A stretch of 39,528 bases of DNA from an uncultured cyanobacterium (GTDB lineage Bacteria > Cyanobacteriota > Cyanobacteriia > PCC-6307 > Cyanobiaceae), in the NCBI GenBank assembly GCA_903882285.1, contig CAIRWM010000022.1, positions 1-39,528 on the forward strand. The letters run 5' to 3'. The notes below the pieces were generated by a model that searched no databases, had not been told where the DNA came from, and was given only the letters and a program-made list of their open reading frames with translations. Positions 1 through 8,846 of this stretch are shown in pieces (the stretch's first letter is position 1; the number at the start of each line of letters is the position of its first letter). Both the position numbers and the translations under genes were made by a program.

Positions 1-156
1 CTGGGCCAGCTGGCGTCGCGCCTGCTGGGTGCCCCTCCCGGGGCGATCGAACTGCGCAAGTCGGGCCTCGCCCTGCTGCGGCTGGCCAGCCCTGCCGCGG
101 AGGCCGGCACCGCCAGCCTGCAGCTGCTGCTGCGGCCGAAGACGCTGCTGGCCTGA
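1..156 (+). CDS. Probable SixA-type histidine phosphatase, C-terminal end only
   Basis: The window opens inside a reading frame that runs 51 codons to a TGA at 154-156. The tail has a short LRKSGLALL stretch and ends on a P-K-T-L-L-A motif. This resembles the C-terminus of small cyanobacterial SixA-like phosphohistidine phosphatases, where a [FL]-x-K-x-G-L-A-x-L segment precedes a final L-x-P-x-x-L. The catalytic RHG motif would lie upstream of the window, so the assignment is only suggestive. The gene ends 69 bases before gltA and runs in the same direction. Confidence 0.45.
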   Translation: MGQLASRLLGAPPGAIELRKSGLALLRLASPAAEAGTASLQLLLRPKTLLA

Positions 157-225
157 CTGGCAGCCTGCGCTACGGCGGGATCGCGCGCTGGGTGCCTAGG
201 TTCGGCTGATCGCTTTCGATTCTGC

Positions 226-1464
226 ATGGCGGCGAAGCCCACCCCCGACATGGCGGCCTCCACCGCAGTCACCCCTACAGCCAGCCACGCAGCCAACCCC
301 CCAGACAAGCCCGAAGCTCAAGTGCCGGTCTATCGCCCCGGTCTCGAAGGGGTGCCCGCCACCAAGTCGGCCATCTGCGACATCGACGGCAACCGCGGCC
401 TGCTGACCTACCGGGGCTACCCCCTGGAGCAGCTGGCCAGCCACAGCAGCTTCCTGGAGACGGCCTACCTGCTGATCTGGGGCGAGTTGCCCACGATCTT
501 CCAGCTGCGGGAATTCGAACAGGACGTGCAGATGCACCGGCGCGTCAGCTTCCGCATCCGCGACATGATGAAGTGCTTCCCGGCCTCGGGACACCCGATG
601 GATGCGCTGCAGGCCAGCGCCGCTTCCCTGGGTCTCTTCTATTCACGCCGCGCCCTCAACGATCCCCAGTACATCGCTGAGGCGGTGGTGCGGCTGATCG
701 CCAAGATTCCCACGATGGTGGCGGCCTTTCAGCTGATCCGGAAGGGCCAGGATCCGATCCAGCCCCGCGACGACCTCGCCTACTCGGCCAACTTTCTCTA
801 CATGCTCACGGAGCGGGAGCCCGATCCCATGGCGGCCCGCATCTTCGACGCCTGCCTGATCCTGCACGCGGAGCACAGCCTCAACGCCAGCACCTTCAGC
901 GCCCGGGTCACCGCCAGCACCCTCACCGATCCCTACGCGGTGGTGGCCTCGGCCGTGGGCACCCTGGCGGGCCCGCTGCACGGCGGCGCCAACGAGGACG
1001 TCCTCGAGATGCTCGACCAGATCGGCACGATCGATCAGGTGGAGCCCTGGCTCGACCAGGCCATCGCTGAGAAGCAGAAGATCATGGGCTTCGGCCACCG
1101 GGAGTACAACGTCAAGGACCCCCGCGCCGTGATCCTGCAGGGCCTCGCGGAAGACCTCTTCCAGCGCTTCGGCCATGACGCCATGTATGACGTAGCGCGG
1201 CGGCTGGAGGAGGTGGCGGCCGACCGGCTCGGCCCCAAGGGGATCTATCCCAACGTCGACTTCTATTCCGGCCTCGTGTATCGCAAGCTGGGCATCCCCA
1301 GCGATCTGTTCACGCCGATCTTCGCCATCGCCCGCACCGCCGGCTGGCTGGCCCACTGGCGCGAGCAGCTTGGCGCTAATCGCATCTATCGCCCGACTCA
1401 GATCTACGCAGGCTCGACGGCGCGGGAGTGGCTACCCCTGGAAAGCCGCCCGACTCCGTCTTGA
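226..1464 (+). CDS. gltA: Citrate synthase
   Basis: Condenses acetyl-CoA and oxaloacetate to citrate, the entry to the cyanobacterial TCA pathway and 2-oxoglutarate supply. The 412-residue product has the family signatures in order: GPLHGGANED with His252, GFGHREY with His291, and the NVDFYSG segment with Asp345. These match the usual His/His/Asp catalytic triad. About 35 N-terminal residues (Ala/Pro/Thr-rich) precede the start of homology at VYRPGLEGV, so an internal start is possible, but the ATG at 226 is the first in frame. The stop is only 32 bases before ndhA, so gltA may head the ndhA-I-G-E transcript. Confidence 0.96.
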   Translation: MAAKPTPDMAASTAVTPTASHAANPPDKPEAQVPVYRPGLEGVPATKSAICDIDGNRGLLTYRGYPLEQLASHSSFLETAYLLIWGELPTIFQLREFEQDVQMHRRVSFRIRDMMKCFPASGHPMDALQASAASLGLFYSRRALNDPQYIAEAVVRLIAKIPTMVAAFQLIRKGQDPIQPRDDLAYSANFLYMLTEREPDPMAARIFDACLILHAEHSLNASTFSARVTASTLTDPYAVVASAVGTLAGPLHGGANEDVLEMLDQIGTIDQVEPWLDQAIAEKQKIMGFGHREYNVKDPRAVILQGLAEDLFQRFGHDAMYDVARRLEEVAADRLGPKGIYPNVDFYSGLVYRKLGIPSDLFTPIFAIARTAGWLAHWREQLGANRIYRPTQIYAGSTAREWLPLESRPTPS

Positions 1465-1496
1465 GGGTCTAGGTTCCTCCCACCCAGGCAGCCGTC

Positions 1497-2633
1497 ATGG
1501 AGACGAACACGATCGTGAGTTCAGGCCTCGATCTGCAGGCCAGTTTCATCGATGCCCTTCAGGGACTGGGCCTGAGCAGCAGCACTGCCCGCCTGATCTG
1601 GCTGCCCCTGCCCATGCTCACCGTGCTGGTGGCTGCCGTGGTGGGAGTCCTGGTCAACGTCTGGCTGGAGCGCAAGATCTCCGCGGCGGTGCAGCAGCGC
1701 ATCGGCCCCGAGTACGCCGGCCCCCTGGGGGTGCTGCAGCCGATGGCCGACGGCCTCAAGCTGGTCTTCAAGGAGGACATCATCCCGGCCCGGGCCGACG
1801 GCCTGCTGTTCACGCTCGGCCCGGTGCTGGTGCTGGTGCCGGTGATCCTCTCCTGGCTGGTGGTGCCCTTCGGCCAGAACCTGCTGATCAGCAATGTCGG
1901 CATCGGCATCTTTCTGTGGATCTCGCTGAGCAGCATCCAGCCGATCGGCCTGCTGATGAGCGGTTATGCCAGTAATAACAAGTACTCCCTGCTGGGCGGT
2001 CTGCGCGCGGCTGCTCAGTCGATCAGCTACGAGATCCCCCTGGCCTTGGCGGTGCTGGCGATCGTGATGATGAGCAATTCGCTCAGCACCGTCGATATCG
2101 TCGCCCAGCAGAACACCGCCGGCATCCTCAGCTGGAACATTTGGCGCCAGCCGGTCGGTTTTGTGATCTTTTGGATCTGCGCCCTGGCGGAGTGTGAGCG
2201 CCTCCCCTTCGACCTGCCTGAGGCCGAGGAGGAGCTGGTGGCCGGCTACCAGACCGAGTACTCCGGCATGAAGTTCGCCCTTTTCTATCTTGGCAGCTAC
2301 ATCAATCTGGTGCTCTCGGCGCTGCTGGTCTCGGTGCTCTATCTCGGCGGCTGGGGGTTCCCCGTGCCGGTGGAGTGGCTGGCGGGCCTGCTGGGCCAGT
2401 CCGTCGATGCCCCGCTGGTGCAGGTGATCACCGGCAGCCTCGGCATCGTCATGACCGTGCTGAAGGCCTACCTGCTGGTCTTCTTCGCGATCCTGCTGCG
2501 TTGGACTGTGCCGAGGGTGCGCATCGACCAGCTGCTGGATCTGGGCTGGAAGTTCCTTCTGCCGATTGCCCTGGTCAACCTGCTCGTCACCGCCGCCCTC
2601 AAGCTGGCTTTCCCGGTCGCCTTCGGCGGTTGA
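1497..2633 (+). CDS. ndhA: NAD(P)H-quinone oxidoreductase subunit 1 (NdhA)
   Basis: Membrane subunit of thylakoid NDH-1 that joins the peripheral arm to the proton-pumping arm and forms part of the plastoquinone pocket. The 378-residue product has about eight hydrophobic segments and the family hallmarks [21 protein letters not shown] (around residue 57), a SYEIPLALA segment and the acidic loop [18 protein letters not shown] (around residue 234). Length matches cyanobacterial NdhA. It follows gltA by 32 bases and leads ndhI, ndhG and ndhE in the conserved ndhA-I-G-E order. Confidence 0.97.
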   Translation: METNTIVSSGLDLQASFIDALQGLGLSSSTARLIWLPLPMLTVLVAAVVGVLVNVWLERKISAAVQQRIGPEYAGPLGVLQPMADGLKLVFKEDIIPARADGLLFTLGPVLVLVPVILSWLVVPFGQNLLISNVGIGIFLWISLSSIQPIGLLMSGYASNNKYSLLGGLRAAAQSISYEIPLALAVLAIVMMSNSLSTVDIVAQQNTAGILSWNIWRQPVGFVIFWICALAECERLPFDLPEAEEELVAGYQTEYSGMKFALFYLGSYINLVLSALLVSVLYLGGWGFPVPVEWLAGLLGQSVDAPLVQVITGSLGIVMTVLKAYLLVFFAILLRWTVPRVRIDQLLDLGWKFLLPIALVNLLVTAALKLAFPVAFGG

Positions 2634-2734
2634 GGCCGATCCCGTCCATCATGGGTTCACGCTCGAGCCTCCCCAGCTCCGTCAACGCCACCCCTGCAAC
2701 CCTACCCCTTTAACGCCGTCCCACCATCGCCGCC

Positions 2735-3355
2735 ATGTTCGGGTTCCTCAAGAAAGTCGGTGACTACACCAAGGACGCCGTCAGTGCGGCTCAGACCCTG
2801 AGCCAAGGCCTCTCGGTCACATTTGATCACCTCAGGCGCCGGCCGATCACGGTGCAGTATCCCTACGAGAAGCTCATCCCTTCGGAGCGCTACCGCGGCC
2901 GCATTCACTACGAGTTCGACAAGTGCATCGCCTGCGAGGTGTGTGTGCGGGTCTGTCCGATCAACCTGCCAGTGGTCGACTGGGTGATGAACAAGGCCAC
3001 CAAGAAAAAGGAGCTGCGCAACTACTCCATCGACTTCGGCGTCTGCATCTTCTGTGGCAACTGCGTGGAGTACTGCCCCACCAACTGCCTGTCGATGACT
3101 GAGGAATACGAACTTTCCGCCTTCGATCGCCACAGCCTCAACTACGACAACGTCGCCCTCGGCCGCCTGCCTACCAGCGTCACCAGTGACCCCTCGGTGT
3201 TCCCGCTTCGCGAACTCGCCTACCTGCCCAAGGGGGTGATGGATCCCCACGGCGTCCCTGCCACCCACCCCCGTGCAGGCAAACTGCCCGAACAGGTGCT
3301 CGAGACCTTGGCCAAGCCGTCTACCCCTGTTGAGCCAGGAGACCAGCCCCAATGA
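2735..3355 (+). CDS. ndhI: NAD(P)H-quinone oxidoreductase subunit I (NdhI), 2x[4Fe-4S]
   Basis: Peripheral-arm subunit carrying electrons through two [4Fe-4S] clusters toward plastoquinone. Both cluster motifs are visible: [12 protein letters not shown] (near residue 64) and [12 protein letters not shown] (near residue 104), in the CxxCxxCxxxCP pattern. The N-terminus [15 protein letters not shown] is typical of the cyanobacterial and plastid protein. The product is 206 residues. The tail after about residue 170 is Pro/Thr-rich and less conserved. The stop overlaps the ndhG start by four bases (ATGA at 3352), which suggests translational coupling. Confidence 0.97.
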   Translation: MFGFLKKVGDYTKDAVSAAQTLSQGLSVTFDHLRRRPITVQYPYEKLIPSERYRGRIHYEFDKCIACEVCVRVCPINLPVVDWVMNKATKKKELRNYSIDFGVCIFCGNCVEYCPTNCLSMTEEYELSAFDRHSLNYDNVALGRLPTSVTSDPSVFPLRELAYLPKGVMDPHGVPATHPRAGKLPEQVLETLAKPSTPVEPGDQPQ

Positions 3356-3993
3356 CGATCGCCTCCACCACCCAGCAAATCTGTTTTCTGGTGCTTGCTG
3401 CCACCACTGTGCTCGGCGCCCTGGGCGTCGTGCTGTTGCCCAACATCGTCTACTCCGCCTTCCTGCTGGGCGGCGTGTTCCTGTCGGTGGCCGGGCTCTA
3501 CCTGTTGCTGAATGCCAGCTTCGTGGCCGCTGCCCAGGTGCTCGTCTACGTGGGCGCCGTGAACGTGTTGATCCTGTTCGCGATCATGCTCGTCAACAAG
3601 CGCGAAGACCTCTCGGCAATTCCGGGGCTGCTGTTGCGCCGGGTCCTTTCCGGCACTGTCTGTGCCGGCCTTTTCGCCCTGCTGCTGCGCGTGGCCTTCA
3701 CCACCCGCTGGGCCCTGCCGGGTCCGCTGCCGGTGGGGGAGGATGCAACCATCCGCATCGGCGAACACCTGTTCAGCGATTACCTGCTGCCGTTTGAGCT
3801 GGCCTCGGTGCTGCTGCTGATGGCGATGATCGGCGCCATCGTGTTGGCCCGCCGCGATGTCTTCGCCAGTGACGTGATCACCGGAGAGCCGGTAGATCAG
3901 GGGCTGATCGAGAAGGCCCGCTCGCCCATGCTGCTGGAGCGGGGCGACACTTCCCCCAACCCCTCAAGCCCCCTGGTGGAGACCAGCCGATGA
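3352..3993 (+). CDS. ndhG: NAD(P)H-quinone oxidoreductase subunit 6 (NdhG)
   Basis: Small hydrophobic NDH-1 membrane subunit (Nqo10/NuoJ family). The 213-residue product shows five hydrophobic segments. Segment 3 has the conserved [20 protein letters not shown] pattern with the pi-bulge Tyr/Gly region. The C-terminal 40 residues are polar and probably cytosolic. It overlaps ndhI upstream by four bases and ndhE downstream by four bases (ATGA at 3990), so the three genes are almost certainly one transcript. Confidence 0.96.
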   Translation: MTIASTTQQICFLVLAATTVLGALGVVLLPNIVYSAFLLGGVFLSVAGLYLLLNASFVAAAQVLVYVGAVNVLILFAIMLVNKREDLSAIPGLLLRRVLSGTVCAGLFALLLRVAFTTRWALPGPLPVGEDATIRIGEHLFSDYLLPFELASVLLLMAMIGAIVLARRDVFASDVITGEPVDQGLIEKARSPMLLERGDTSPNPSSPLVETSR

Positions 3994-4313
3994 CCGCCGA
4001 CAGCACCATCCCCCTGCAGGCCTTTCTCACCGTGGCCGCCCTGTTGTTCTGCACCGGCGTCTGGGGTCTGATCAACAGCCGCAATGCCGTGCGGGTGTTG
4101 ATGAGCATTGAACTGATGCTCAATGCCGTCAACATCAACCTGATGGCCTTCTCCAGCTACCTCGACGGCCAGCTGATCCGCGGCCAGGTCTTCGCCATCT
4201 TCGTGATCACCGTGGCGGCGGCGGAGGCTGCCGTGGGGTTGGCGATCCTGTTGTCTCTGTATCGGAATCGCGAAACGGTGGACATGGAGCGTTTCAACCT
4301 GCTGCGCTGGTAG
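3990..4313 (+). CDS. ndhE: NAD(P)H-quinone oxidoreductase subunit 4L (NdhE)
   Basis: NuoK-type subunit of the NDH-1 membrane arm. The 107-residue product has three hydrophobic helices. It carries the conserved [16 protein letters not shown] segment with a buried Glu in helix 2 and the [22 protein letters not shown] segment with the second buried Glu in helix 3. Both acidic residues belong to the proton path in this family. It is the last gene of the ndhA-I-G-E run; nadK follows 30 bases downstream. Confidence 0.96.
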   Translation: MTADSTIPLQAFLTVAALLFCTGVWGLINSRNAVRVLMSIELMLNAVNINLMAFSSYLDGQLIRGQVFAIFVITVAAAEAAVGLAILLSLYRNRETVDMERFNLLRW

Positions 4314-4343
4314 CCAGGCTGGGGCCACCTCCCTCTCTTCGGC

Positions 4344-5285
4344 ATGCGACTCGATCGGGTCTGGCTGATCTGGCGCAGCGGCAGTCAGGCCGCCCAGCGC
4401 CAGGCCCGTCGCTGTGCGGAGGACCTGCGCTCCCAGGGGGTGGCGGTCACGGTCTCCGCCAGTGGATTAGGGGTCAATCCCTTTCCCGGGCTGCTGGCCA
4501 CGGAAGCGCAGAGGCCTGATCTCGCCCTGGTGCTCGGCGGCGACGGCACGGTGCTGGGTGCGGCGCGTCACCTGGCCCGCTTCGATGTGCCGATCCTGAG
4601 CTTCAACGTGGGCGGCCACCTGGGGTTCCTCACCCATGACCGGGCGCTGCTTCAGCTGGGGGACGACTCCCTCTGGCAGCGCCTGCGCGACGATCGCTTC
4701 GCGCTGGAGCGGCGCATGATGCTCGAGGCCCGTATTGATCGCGGCGATGGGGTGTCCATGCCCGGCGACCGGGATGCCGGGTCCGATGCCGATGGTCCCC
4801 ATGGCGCCCTCAACGATTTCTACTTCCGCCCCTGCCTCGATGAGGTGTCGCCCACCTGTGTGCTTGAACTGGAGATCGACGGCGAAGTGGTTGACCAGTA
4901 CCGCGGCGATGGCCTGATCATGGCCACTCCCACCGGCTCCACCGGTTATGCCATGGCCGCAGGCGGGCCGATCCTGCATCCCGGCATCGAGGCGATCGTG
5001 GTCAATCCGATCTGTCCCATGAGCCTATCCAGCCGCGCCATCGTGGTGCCGCCGCGGGCGCGCCTGAGTGTCTGGCCGCTGGGGGAGAGCAGTCGGCGGG
5101 TGAAGCTCTGGAAGGACGGCGCCCACGCCACTGTGCTGGAACCCGGTGATCGCTGCGTCGTGCAGCGCGGTCCGCACCCGGCGTTGCTGCTGCTGCTGGA
5201 GCAGAGCCCCTCCTACTACCGCACCCTCACCCGCAAGTTGCACTGGGCCGGTAGCCTCACGGCGGCTGAACCCTCCCATAATTAA
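4344..5285 (+). CDS. nadK: NAD(+) kinase
   Basis: Phosphorylates NAD(+) to NADP(+), the electron acceptor of photosynthesis. The 313-residue product has the diagnostic [15 protein letters not shown] motif near residue 61 (GGDG), an [10 protein letters not shown] segment and the [24 protein letters not shown] block near residues 185-210. A low-complexity Asp/Gly insert lies near residues 132-152. It starts 30 bases after ndhE, so it may be co-transcribed with the ndh genes. The last codons lie where the sequence turns AT-rich. Confidence 0.95.
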   Translation: MRLDRVWLIWRSGSQAAQRQARRCAEDLRSQGVAVTVSASGLGVNPFPGLLATEAQRPDLALVLGGDGTVLGAARHLARFDVPILSFNVGGHLGFLTHDRALLQLGDDSLWQRLRDDRFALERRMMLEARIDRGDGVSMPGDRDAGSDADGPHGALNDFYFRPCLDEVSPTCVLELEIDGEVVDQYRGDGLIMATPTGSTGYAMAAGGPILHPGIEAIVVNPICPMSLSSRAIVVPPRARLSVWPLGESSRRVKLWKDGAHATVLEPGDRCVVQRGPHPALLLLLEQSPSYYRTLTRKLHWAGSLTAAEPSHN

Positions 5286-5452
5286 TATCGATGGAAGGTC
5301 CTCTAGCCCCGAACTCCACACTTCAGACTTTTAGACAGCTCCAGCTCCTTATAAGTCTGCATCCTGATCAAAATCTTTGCTTGTTTAGTAAATTAATAAG
5401 CCGGCTTGCAAAGAAGGGGCAAAAAGCATGTGCTCTTGTGTATGTTGCCGCT
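5286..5452 (+). promoter_or_regulatory. AT-rich intergenic region, probable promoter/5' UTR
   Basis: This 167-base gap is strikingly richer in A and T than the surrounding coding DNA, with stretches such as CCATAATTAATATCGATGG, CCTTATAAGTC and TTTAGTAAATTAATAAG. TATAAG near 5350 and the TAAATTAATAA stretch near 5391 could serve as -10 elements, but I cannot pair either with a convincing -35 at the right spacing. The reading frame of the next gene stays open back to 5291, so coding use of part of it is not excluded. Confidence 0.4.
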
Positions 5453-5692
5453 ATGAACATTGGCCTCGCCCCCCAGCAACGCACTGTCGTTCATCTCGCC
5501 CGGTGCAAGGGCCTCTGCGCGCCGCGCCGCTGGATCGTGGTCATCCCCTGGTGGTTCTGCGCTGTTCTGGTCTTGCTGCTGACGATTCCCAGCTACGGCC
5601 TGTCCCTGCTGCTGTTGCCCCTCACGTTCTGGCAGCGTCAGCGGGCGAAGGCCGAACTCGAGGACTGGGCCCTGACGCTGCGGCGGCTCTGA
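5453..5692 (+). CDS. Small membrane protein of unknown function
   Basis: I do not recognise a family. From the ATG at 5453 the product is 79 residues: a basic Cys-containing N-terminus (ARCKGLCAPRRW), then a hydrophobic stretch at about residues 27-60 that could form one long or two short membrane helices broken by a Pro-Ser-Tyr-Gly turn, then a charged tail. The frame is open upstream to 5291, which would give 133 residues, but that part lies in the AT-rich gap and reads unlike a protein domain. No clear ribosome site precedes 5453. A 46-base gap separates it from the CYTH gene. Confidence 0.5.
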   Translation: MNIGLAPQQRTVVHLARCKGLCAPRRWIVVIPWWFCAVLVLLLTIPSYGLSLLLLPLTFWQRQRAKAELEDWALTLRRL

Positions 5693-5738
5693 GACAGGGC
5701 GGGGCAGAATGCCCTTCCAGCCGCGCTGAGGATCCGCC

Positions 5739-6347
5739 CTGGCTCTGGAGATTGAGCGTCGCTTTCTCGTGCGTGGCCGCGACTGGCAGCCCTATGTGCG
5801 CTGGCAGGCCCGGCTGCGCCAGGGCTACCTGGTCAGTGGCGCCGATGGTCTGACCCTGCGCGTGCGCAGCAGCGACACCGGTGCCTGGCTGACCCTCAAG
5901 GCCGCGCCCGCAGCGCCCCAGGATCAAGCTGCCGGGCCACCTATCCAAGAGCTACCGACCCAAGGGTTCCCGGCCTCCGGGCCGGCGCTGAGCCGCCTGG
6001 AGTTCGAGTATCCGATTCCGCAGGCCGATGCCGAGGCGATGCTGGCGCTCTGTCCCTGGCAGCTCATCAAGACGCGCTACGGCCTGGATCTTCCGGGAGG
6101 CGACTGGGTGCTCGATGTGTTCGAGGCTGAGAACGCCCCGTTGGTGGTCGCCGAGGTGGAGCTGCAGCGGGCTGACCAGACCGTGGCCCTGCCGCCGTGG
6201 TGTGTGCGCGAGCTTACCGGACGCCACGACCTGAGCAACGCGGCCCTGGCTCGCTGGCCCCTGACGTGCTGGTCGGCTGAGCAGCTACAGGAGCTACTCA
6301 GCCCGCCCGACGGCTGGCTTCGGTGCTCTCCAGAGAGCAGCAGTTGA
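5739..6347 (+). CDS. CYTH-domain protein (triphosphate tunnel metalloenzyme family), CTG start
   Basis: CYTH proteins bind and hydrolyse triphosphates inside a beta-barrel tunnel; cyanobacterial members are often inorganic triphosphatases. The family starts with a short residue or two followed by LEIERRFLV. Here that motif is encoded from 5745, and the frame is closed by a TGA at 5727. Between this stop and the motif there is no ATG, GTG or TTG; the only plausible start is CTG at 5739, with AGGA at 5729-5732 six bases before it. A GTG at 5769 would delete the catalytic ExExR strand. The rest shows LTLRVR, LTLKA, EFEYPI and VAEVEL strands rich in alternating charged residues. The product is about 202 residues. 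Its 3' end overlaps the PedR-like gene tail to tail by 50 bases. Confidence 0.85.
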   Translation: MALEIERRFLVRGRDWQPYVRWQARLRQGYLVSGADGLTLRVRSSDTGAWLTLKAAPAAPQDQAAGPPIQELPTQGFPASGPALSRLEFEYPIPQADAEAMLALCPWQLIKTRYGLDLPGGDWVLDVFEAENAPLVVAEVELQRADQTVALPPWCVRELTGRHDLSNAALARWPLTCWSAEQLQELLSPPDGWLRCSPESSS

Positions 6348-6621
6348 AGCCGTCGCGGCAGATCTTGCCGTTGTCCATGGCCCAGTTGAGCAGCGCCACC
6401 CGGTTCTTGGCGCCGGTCTTGGTGAAGATGTTGCTGACGTGGTTGTCGACGGTGCGCTTGCTGATCGTCAGTTGCTCGGCGATCTCCTGGTTCGTCAGCC
6501 CGGTGGCCACCAGCTCAATGATCTCTACCTCCCGCTCCGAGAGCTCGTGGCGGAGCTGCAGGGGCAAGCCTGCAGCAGAAGGGGGGCCCGGAGCCCGTTC
6601 GGATTGGCCGCGCTCGGGCAT
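6298..6621 (-). CDS. pedR: LuxR-type transcriptional regulator, PedR-like
   Basis: A single-domain LuxR/FixJ-type DNA-binding protein of 107 residues with no receiver domain. The helix-turn-helix spans about residues 25-85 (LSEREVEIIELVATGLTNQEIAEQ, then TISKRTVDNHVSNIFTK). The C-terminal GKICRDGFNCC has Cys88, Cys94 and Cys95. This resembles PedR of Synechocystis, a small LuxR-type regulator reported to respond to photosynthetic electron flow through thioredoxin and a C-terminal Cys. Orthology is inference from domain layout and the Cys tail. It lies 42 bases from the divergent metF gene and overlaps the CYTH gene at its 3' end. Confidence 0.75.
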   Translation of the reverse strand: MPERGQSERAPGPPSAAGLPLQLRHELSEREVEIIELVATGLTNQEIAEQLTISKRTVDNHVSNIFTKTGAKNRVALLNWAMDNGKICRDGFNCCSLESTEASRRAG

Positions 6622-6663
6622 GGGCGCACTGCGAATGCTTCACTCTAGAAAGCCTGTTGGCCC

Positions 6664-7611
6664 ATGATGGGTCCCGAACCGGGAGGAAGCGTGCGGCTCC
6701 GAGAGGCCCTGGCTAGGGGAGAGTTTGCCGTCACTGCCGAGGTCATGCCTCCGCGCGGCGGTGAGGCCGCCCGCACCCTTGAGGCGGCGGCGGTCCTGAG
6801 GGGGCTGGTTCATGCCGTCAATGTCACCGACGGCAGCCGTGCCGTGATGCGCATGAGCAGTCTGGCGGTCTGCCGCCTGTTGCTCGATCACGGCCTGGAA
6901 CCGGTGCTGCAGATGACCTGCCGGGACCGCAACCGTCTGGCCCTGCAGGCTGACCTGCTCGGCGCCCATGCCCTTGGGATCCGCAACCTGCTCTGTCTCA
7001 CCGGTGACCCCCTGCGGGCCGGTGACCAGCCCGGGGCCCGGCCGGTGAATGAATTGGAGGCGGTGCGGCTGTTGCAGCTGGTGGATCGTTTCAACGCCGG
7101 TGAAGACCCGGTGCAGGGCGTACTGCCCGATGGCGGAACGGATCTGTTTGCCGGCGCCGCTGCCGATCCCCAGTCCGCTAGCTGGAGCGGCCTGGTGTCG
7201 CGGGTGCGGCGCAAGCATGCTGCCGGTGCTCGCTTCCTTCAGACCCAGATGGTGATGGATACCGCCGCCCTGCGTCGGTTTGTGGAGGAGGTCGCGGCGC
7301 CGTTGGGGCTGCCGGTGCTGGCGGGGGTGTTTCTGCTCAAGTCGGCCAGGAACGCCCGCTTCATCAACCGTGTTGTGCCTGGGGCCAACATCCCGGAGCC
7401 ATTGATCGAGCGCCTGGAGGCCGCCGCCGATCCCGCCGCCGAAGGCATCGCCATCGCTGCGGAGCAGGTGGCCGCTTATCGGCAGCTGGCCCAGGGGGTG
7501 CACCTGATGGCGGTGAAGGCCGAGGAGCGCATCCCCGAGATCCTGCGCCAGGCCGGCATTCCTGCTCTGCCGACAGAGCCGCTGCCGATAGAGCCGTTGG
7601 CGAAGGTGTAG
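6664..7611 (+). CDS. metF: Methylenetetrahydrofolate reductase
   Basis: Reduces 5,10-methylene-THF to 5-methyl-THF for methionine synthesis. The product (315 residues from 6664) carries the MTHFR TIM-barrel signatures TAEVMPPRGG near the N-terminus, HAVNVTDGSRAVMRMSS, EPVLQMTCRDRNRLALQADL and NLLCLTGDPLRAGD, followed by the TQMVMD strand and a GVFLLKSARNARF strand. A GTG at 6691 in the same frame is preceded by GGAGG at 6682-6686 and would start the protein at the LREALARGEF segment where homology begins; it is a serious alternative to the ATG at 6664. Only 42 bases separate it from the divergent PedR-like gene. Confidence 0.93.
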   Translation: MMGPEPGGSVRLREALARGEFAVTAEVMPPRGGEAARTLEAAAVLRGLVHAVNVTDGSRAVMRMSSLAVCRLLLDHGLEPVLQMTCRDRNRLALQADLLGAHALGIRNLLCLTGDPLRAGDQPGARPVNELEAVRLLQLVDRFNAGEDPVQGVLPDGGTDLFAGAAADPQSASWSGLVSRVRRKHAAGARFLQTQMVMDTAALRRFVEEVAAPLGLPVLAGVFLLKSARNARFINRVVPGANIPEPLIERLEAAADPAAEGIAIAAEQVAAYRQLAQGVHLMAVKAEERIPEILRQAGIPALPTEPLPIEPLAKV

Positions 7612-7618
7612 CGCTAGC

Positions 7619-8800
7619 TCAGCCGGCCTGGCTGAGGGCCAGATCGGAACCGAGCAGTTCGGCCATCGCCTTCTGCTGGGGGGACGGCGAGGCCACGTCC
7701 TGGCGACGCGCATCGGTGATCAGCCAGTCGAGGGCAGCTTCCTGGAGGTCGAAGTGATCGCCGTTGCGATCGACGCAGTAGCGGCCGTACACCAGCTTCT
7801 CCACCAGGCGCACGCCGGGTCCGATGCGGGAGTAATCGAAGATGATCGAGTTGTCGATCGTGGCGCCGGCACAGATGTGGCAGCTCGGGCCAATCATGGC
7901 CGGACCGATGATCGTGGCCCCGTCTTCAATCCGGGTCATGCCGCCCACGTAGATCGGGCCCTGAACGCTGATCTTGTCCCAGTCGGCCGCCACGTTGAGG
8001 CCGGCGAAGATACCGGGCCTCACTTCCTTGCCGGGGATCTGCACCTGACGCACGTCGCCCTGGAGCACGCTGCGGATGGCCTGCCAATAGTCGGGCACCT
8101 TGCCGATGTCCACCCACTCAAATTCCATCGGCAGGGCGTAGAAGGGGGCCTCGGCCTCCACCAGTTTCGGGAAGAGGTCGGAGCCGATATCGAACGGTTC
8201 GCCGCTGGGGATGAAGTCGAGAACCTCCGGCTCGAAGATGTAGATGCCGGTGTTGATCATGTCGCTTGCCGCCTCGCCGATGGCCGGCTTCTCCTGGAAG
8301 GAACGCACGCGGCCGTCGTCGTCGGTGACCACTACGCCATAGCTGCTCACCTGATCGCGGGGCACGCGCTTGGTGATCAGGCTGGCCATCGCCCCTTTCT
8401 GCTTGTGGCGCCTCACCGCCTCGGTGAGGTCGAGGTCGATCAGGGCATCGCCGCAGAGCACCACGAAGGTGTCGTCGAAGAAGGGCTGGAAATCCTGGAT
8501 GCGCTTGAGACCGCCGGCCGAACCGATGGCATCGCCGAGCAGTTCGCCGTCTTCAATCCGACCTTCAAAGCTGTAGGCGATCTGCACGCCGAAGCGCTGG
8601 CCGTCGCGGAAGTAGTTCTCGATCTCTTCGGCCAGGTGGGAGACATTGACCATGATTTCGTCGAACCCGTGCTGCCGCAGCAACTCGAGCAGAAACTCCA
8701 TCACGGGTTTCTGCAAGATCGGGATCATCGGCTTGGGTGTGGTGTGCGTGATCGGACGCACCCTCGTTCCCTTGCCGGCAGCCAGGATCATCGCCTTCAT
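7619..8800 (-). CDS. Sugar-phosphate nucleotidyltransferase (mannose-1-phosphate guanylyltransferase type)
   Basis: Makes NDP-sugars for surface polysaccharide; substrate is inferred from family resemblance only. The N-terminal Rossmann-like domain has the signature AAGKGTRVRP followed by TTPKPMIPI (residues 7-27), the LCGDALIDLDL catalytic region near residue 114 and an FQEKPAIGEA segment near 168. From about residue 260 the protein changes to a left-handed beta-helix pattern (IYVGGMTRIEDGATIIGPAMIG), as in two-domain GDP-mannose pyrophosphorylase-like enzymes. The product is 393 residues. Seven bases separate its stop from the end of metF, which converges on it. It lies 46 bases after scpA on the same strand. 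Confidence 0.9.
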   Translation of the reverse strand: MKAMILAAGKGTRVRPITHTTPKPMIPILQKPVMEFLLELLRQHGFDEIMVNVSHLAEEIENYFRDGQRFGVQIAYSFEGRIEDGELLGDAIGSAGGLKRIQDFQPFFDDTFVVLCGDALIDLDLTEAVRRHKQKGAMASLITKRVPRDQVSSYGVVVTDDDGRVRSFQEKPAIGEAASDMINTGIYIFEPEVLDFIPSGEPFDIGSDLFPKLVEAEAPFYALPMEFEWVDIGKVPDYWQAIRSVLQGDVRQVQIPGKEVRPGIFAGLNVAADWDKISVQGPIYVGGMTRIEDGATIIGPAMIGPSCHICAGATIDNSIIFDYSRIGPGVRLVEKLVYGRYCVDRNGDHFDLQEAALDWLITDARRQDVASPSPQQKAMAELLGSDLALSQAG

Positions 8801-8846
8801 CGGCTTCGGCGAGCTGGAGTCATGTGCAGCAGCCTACGAAGTTTCC

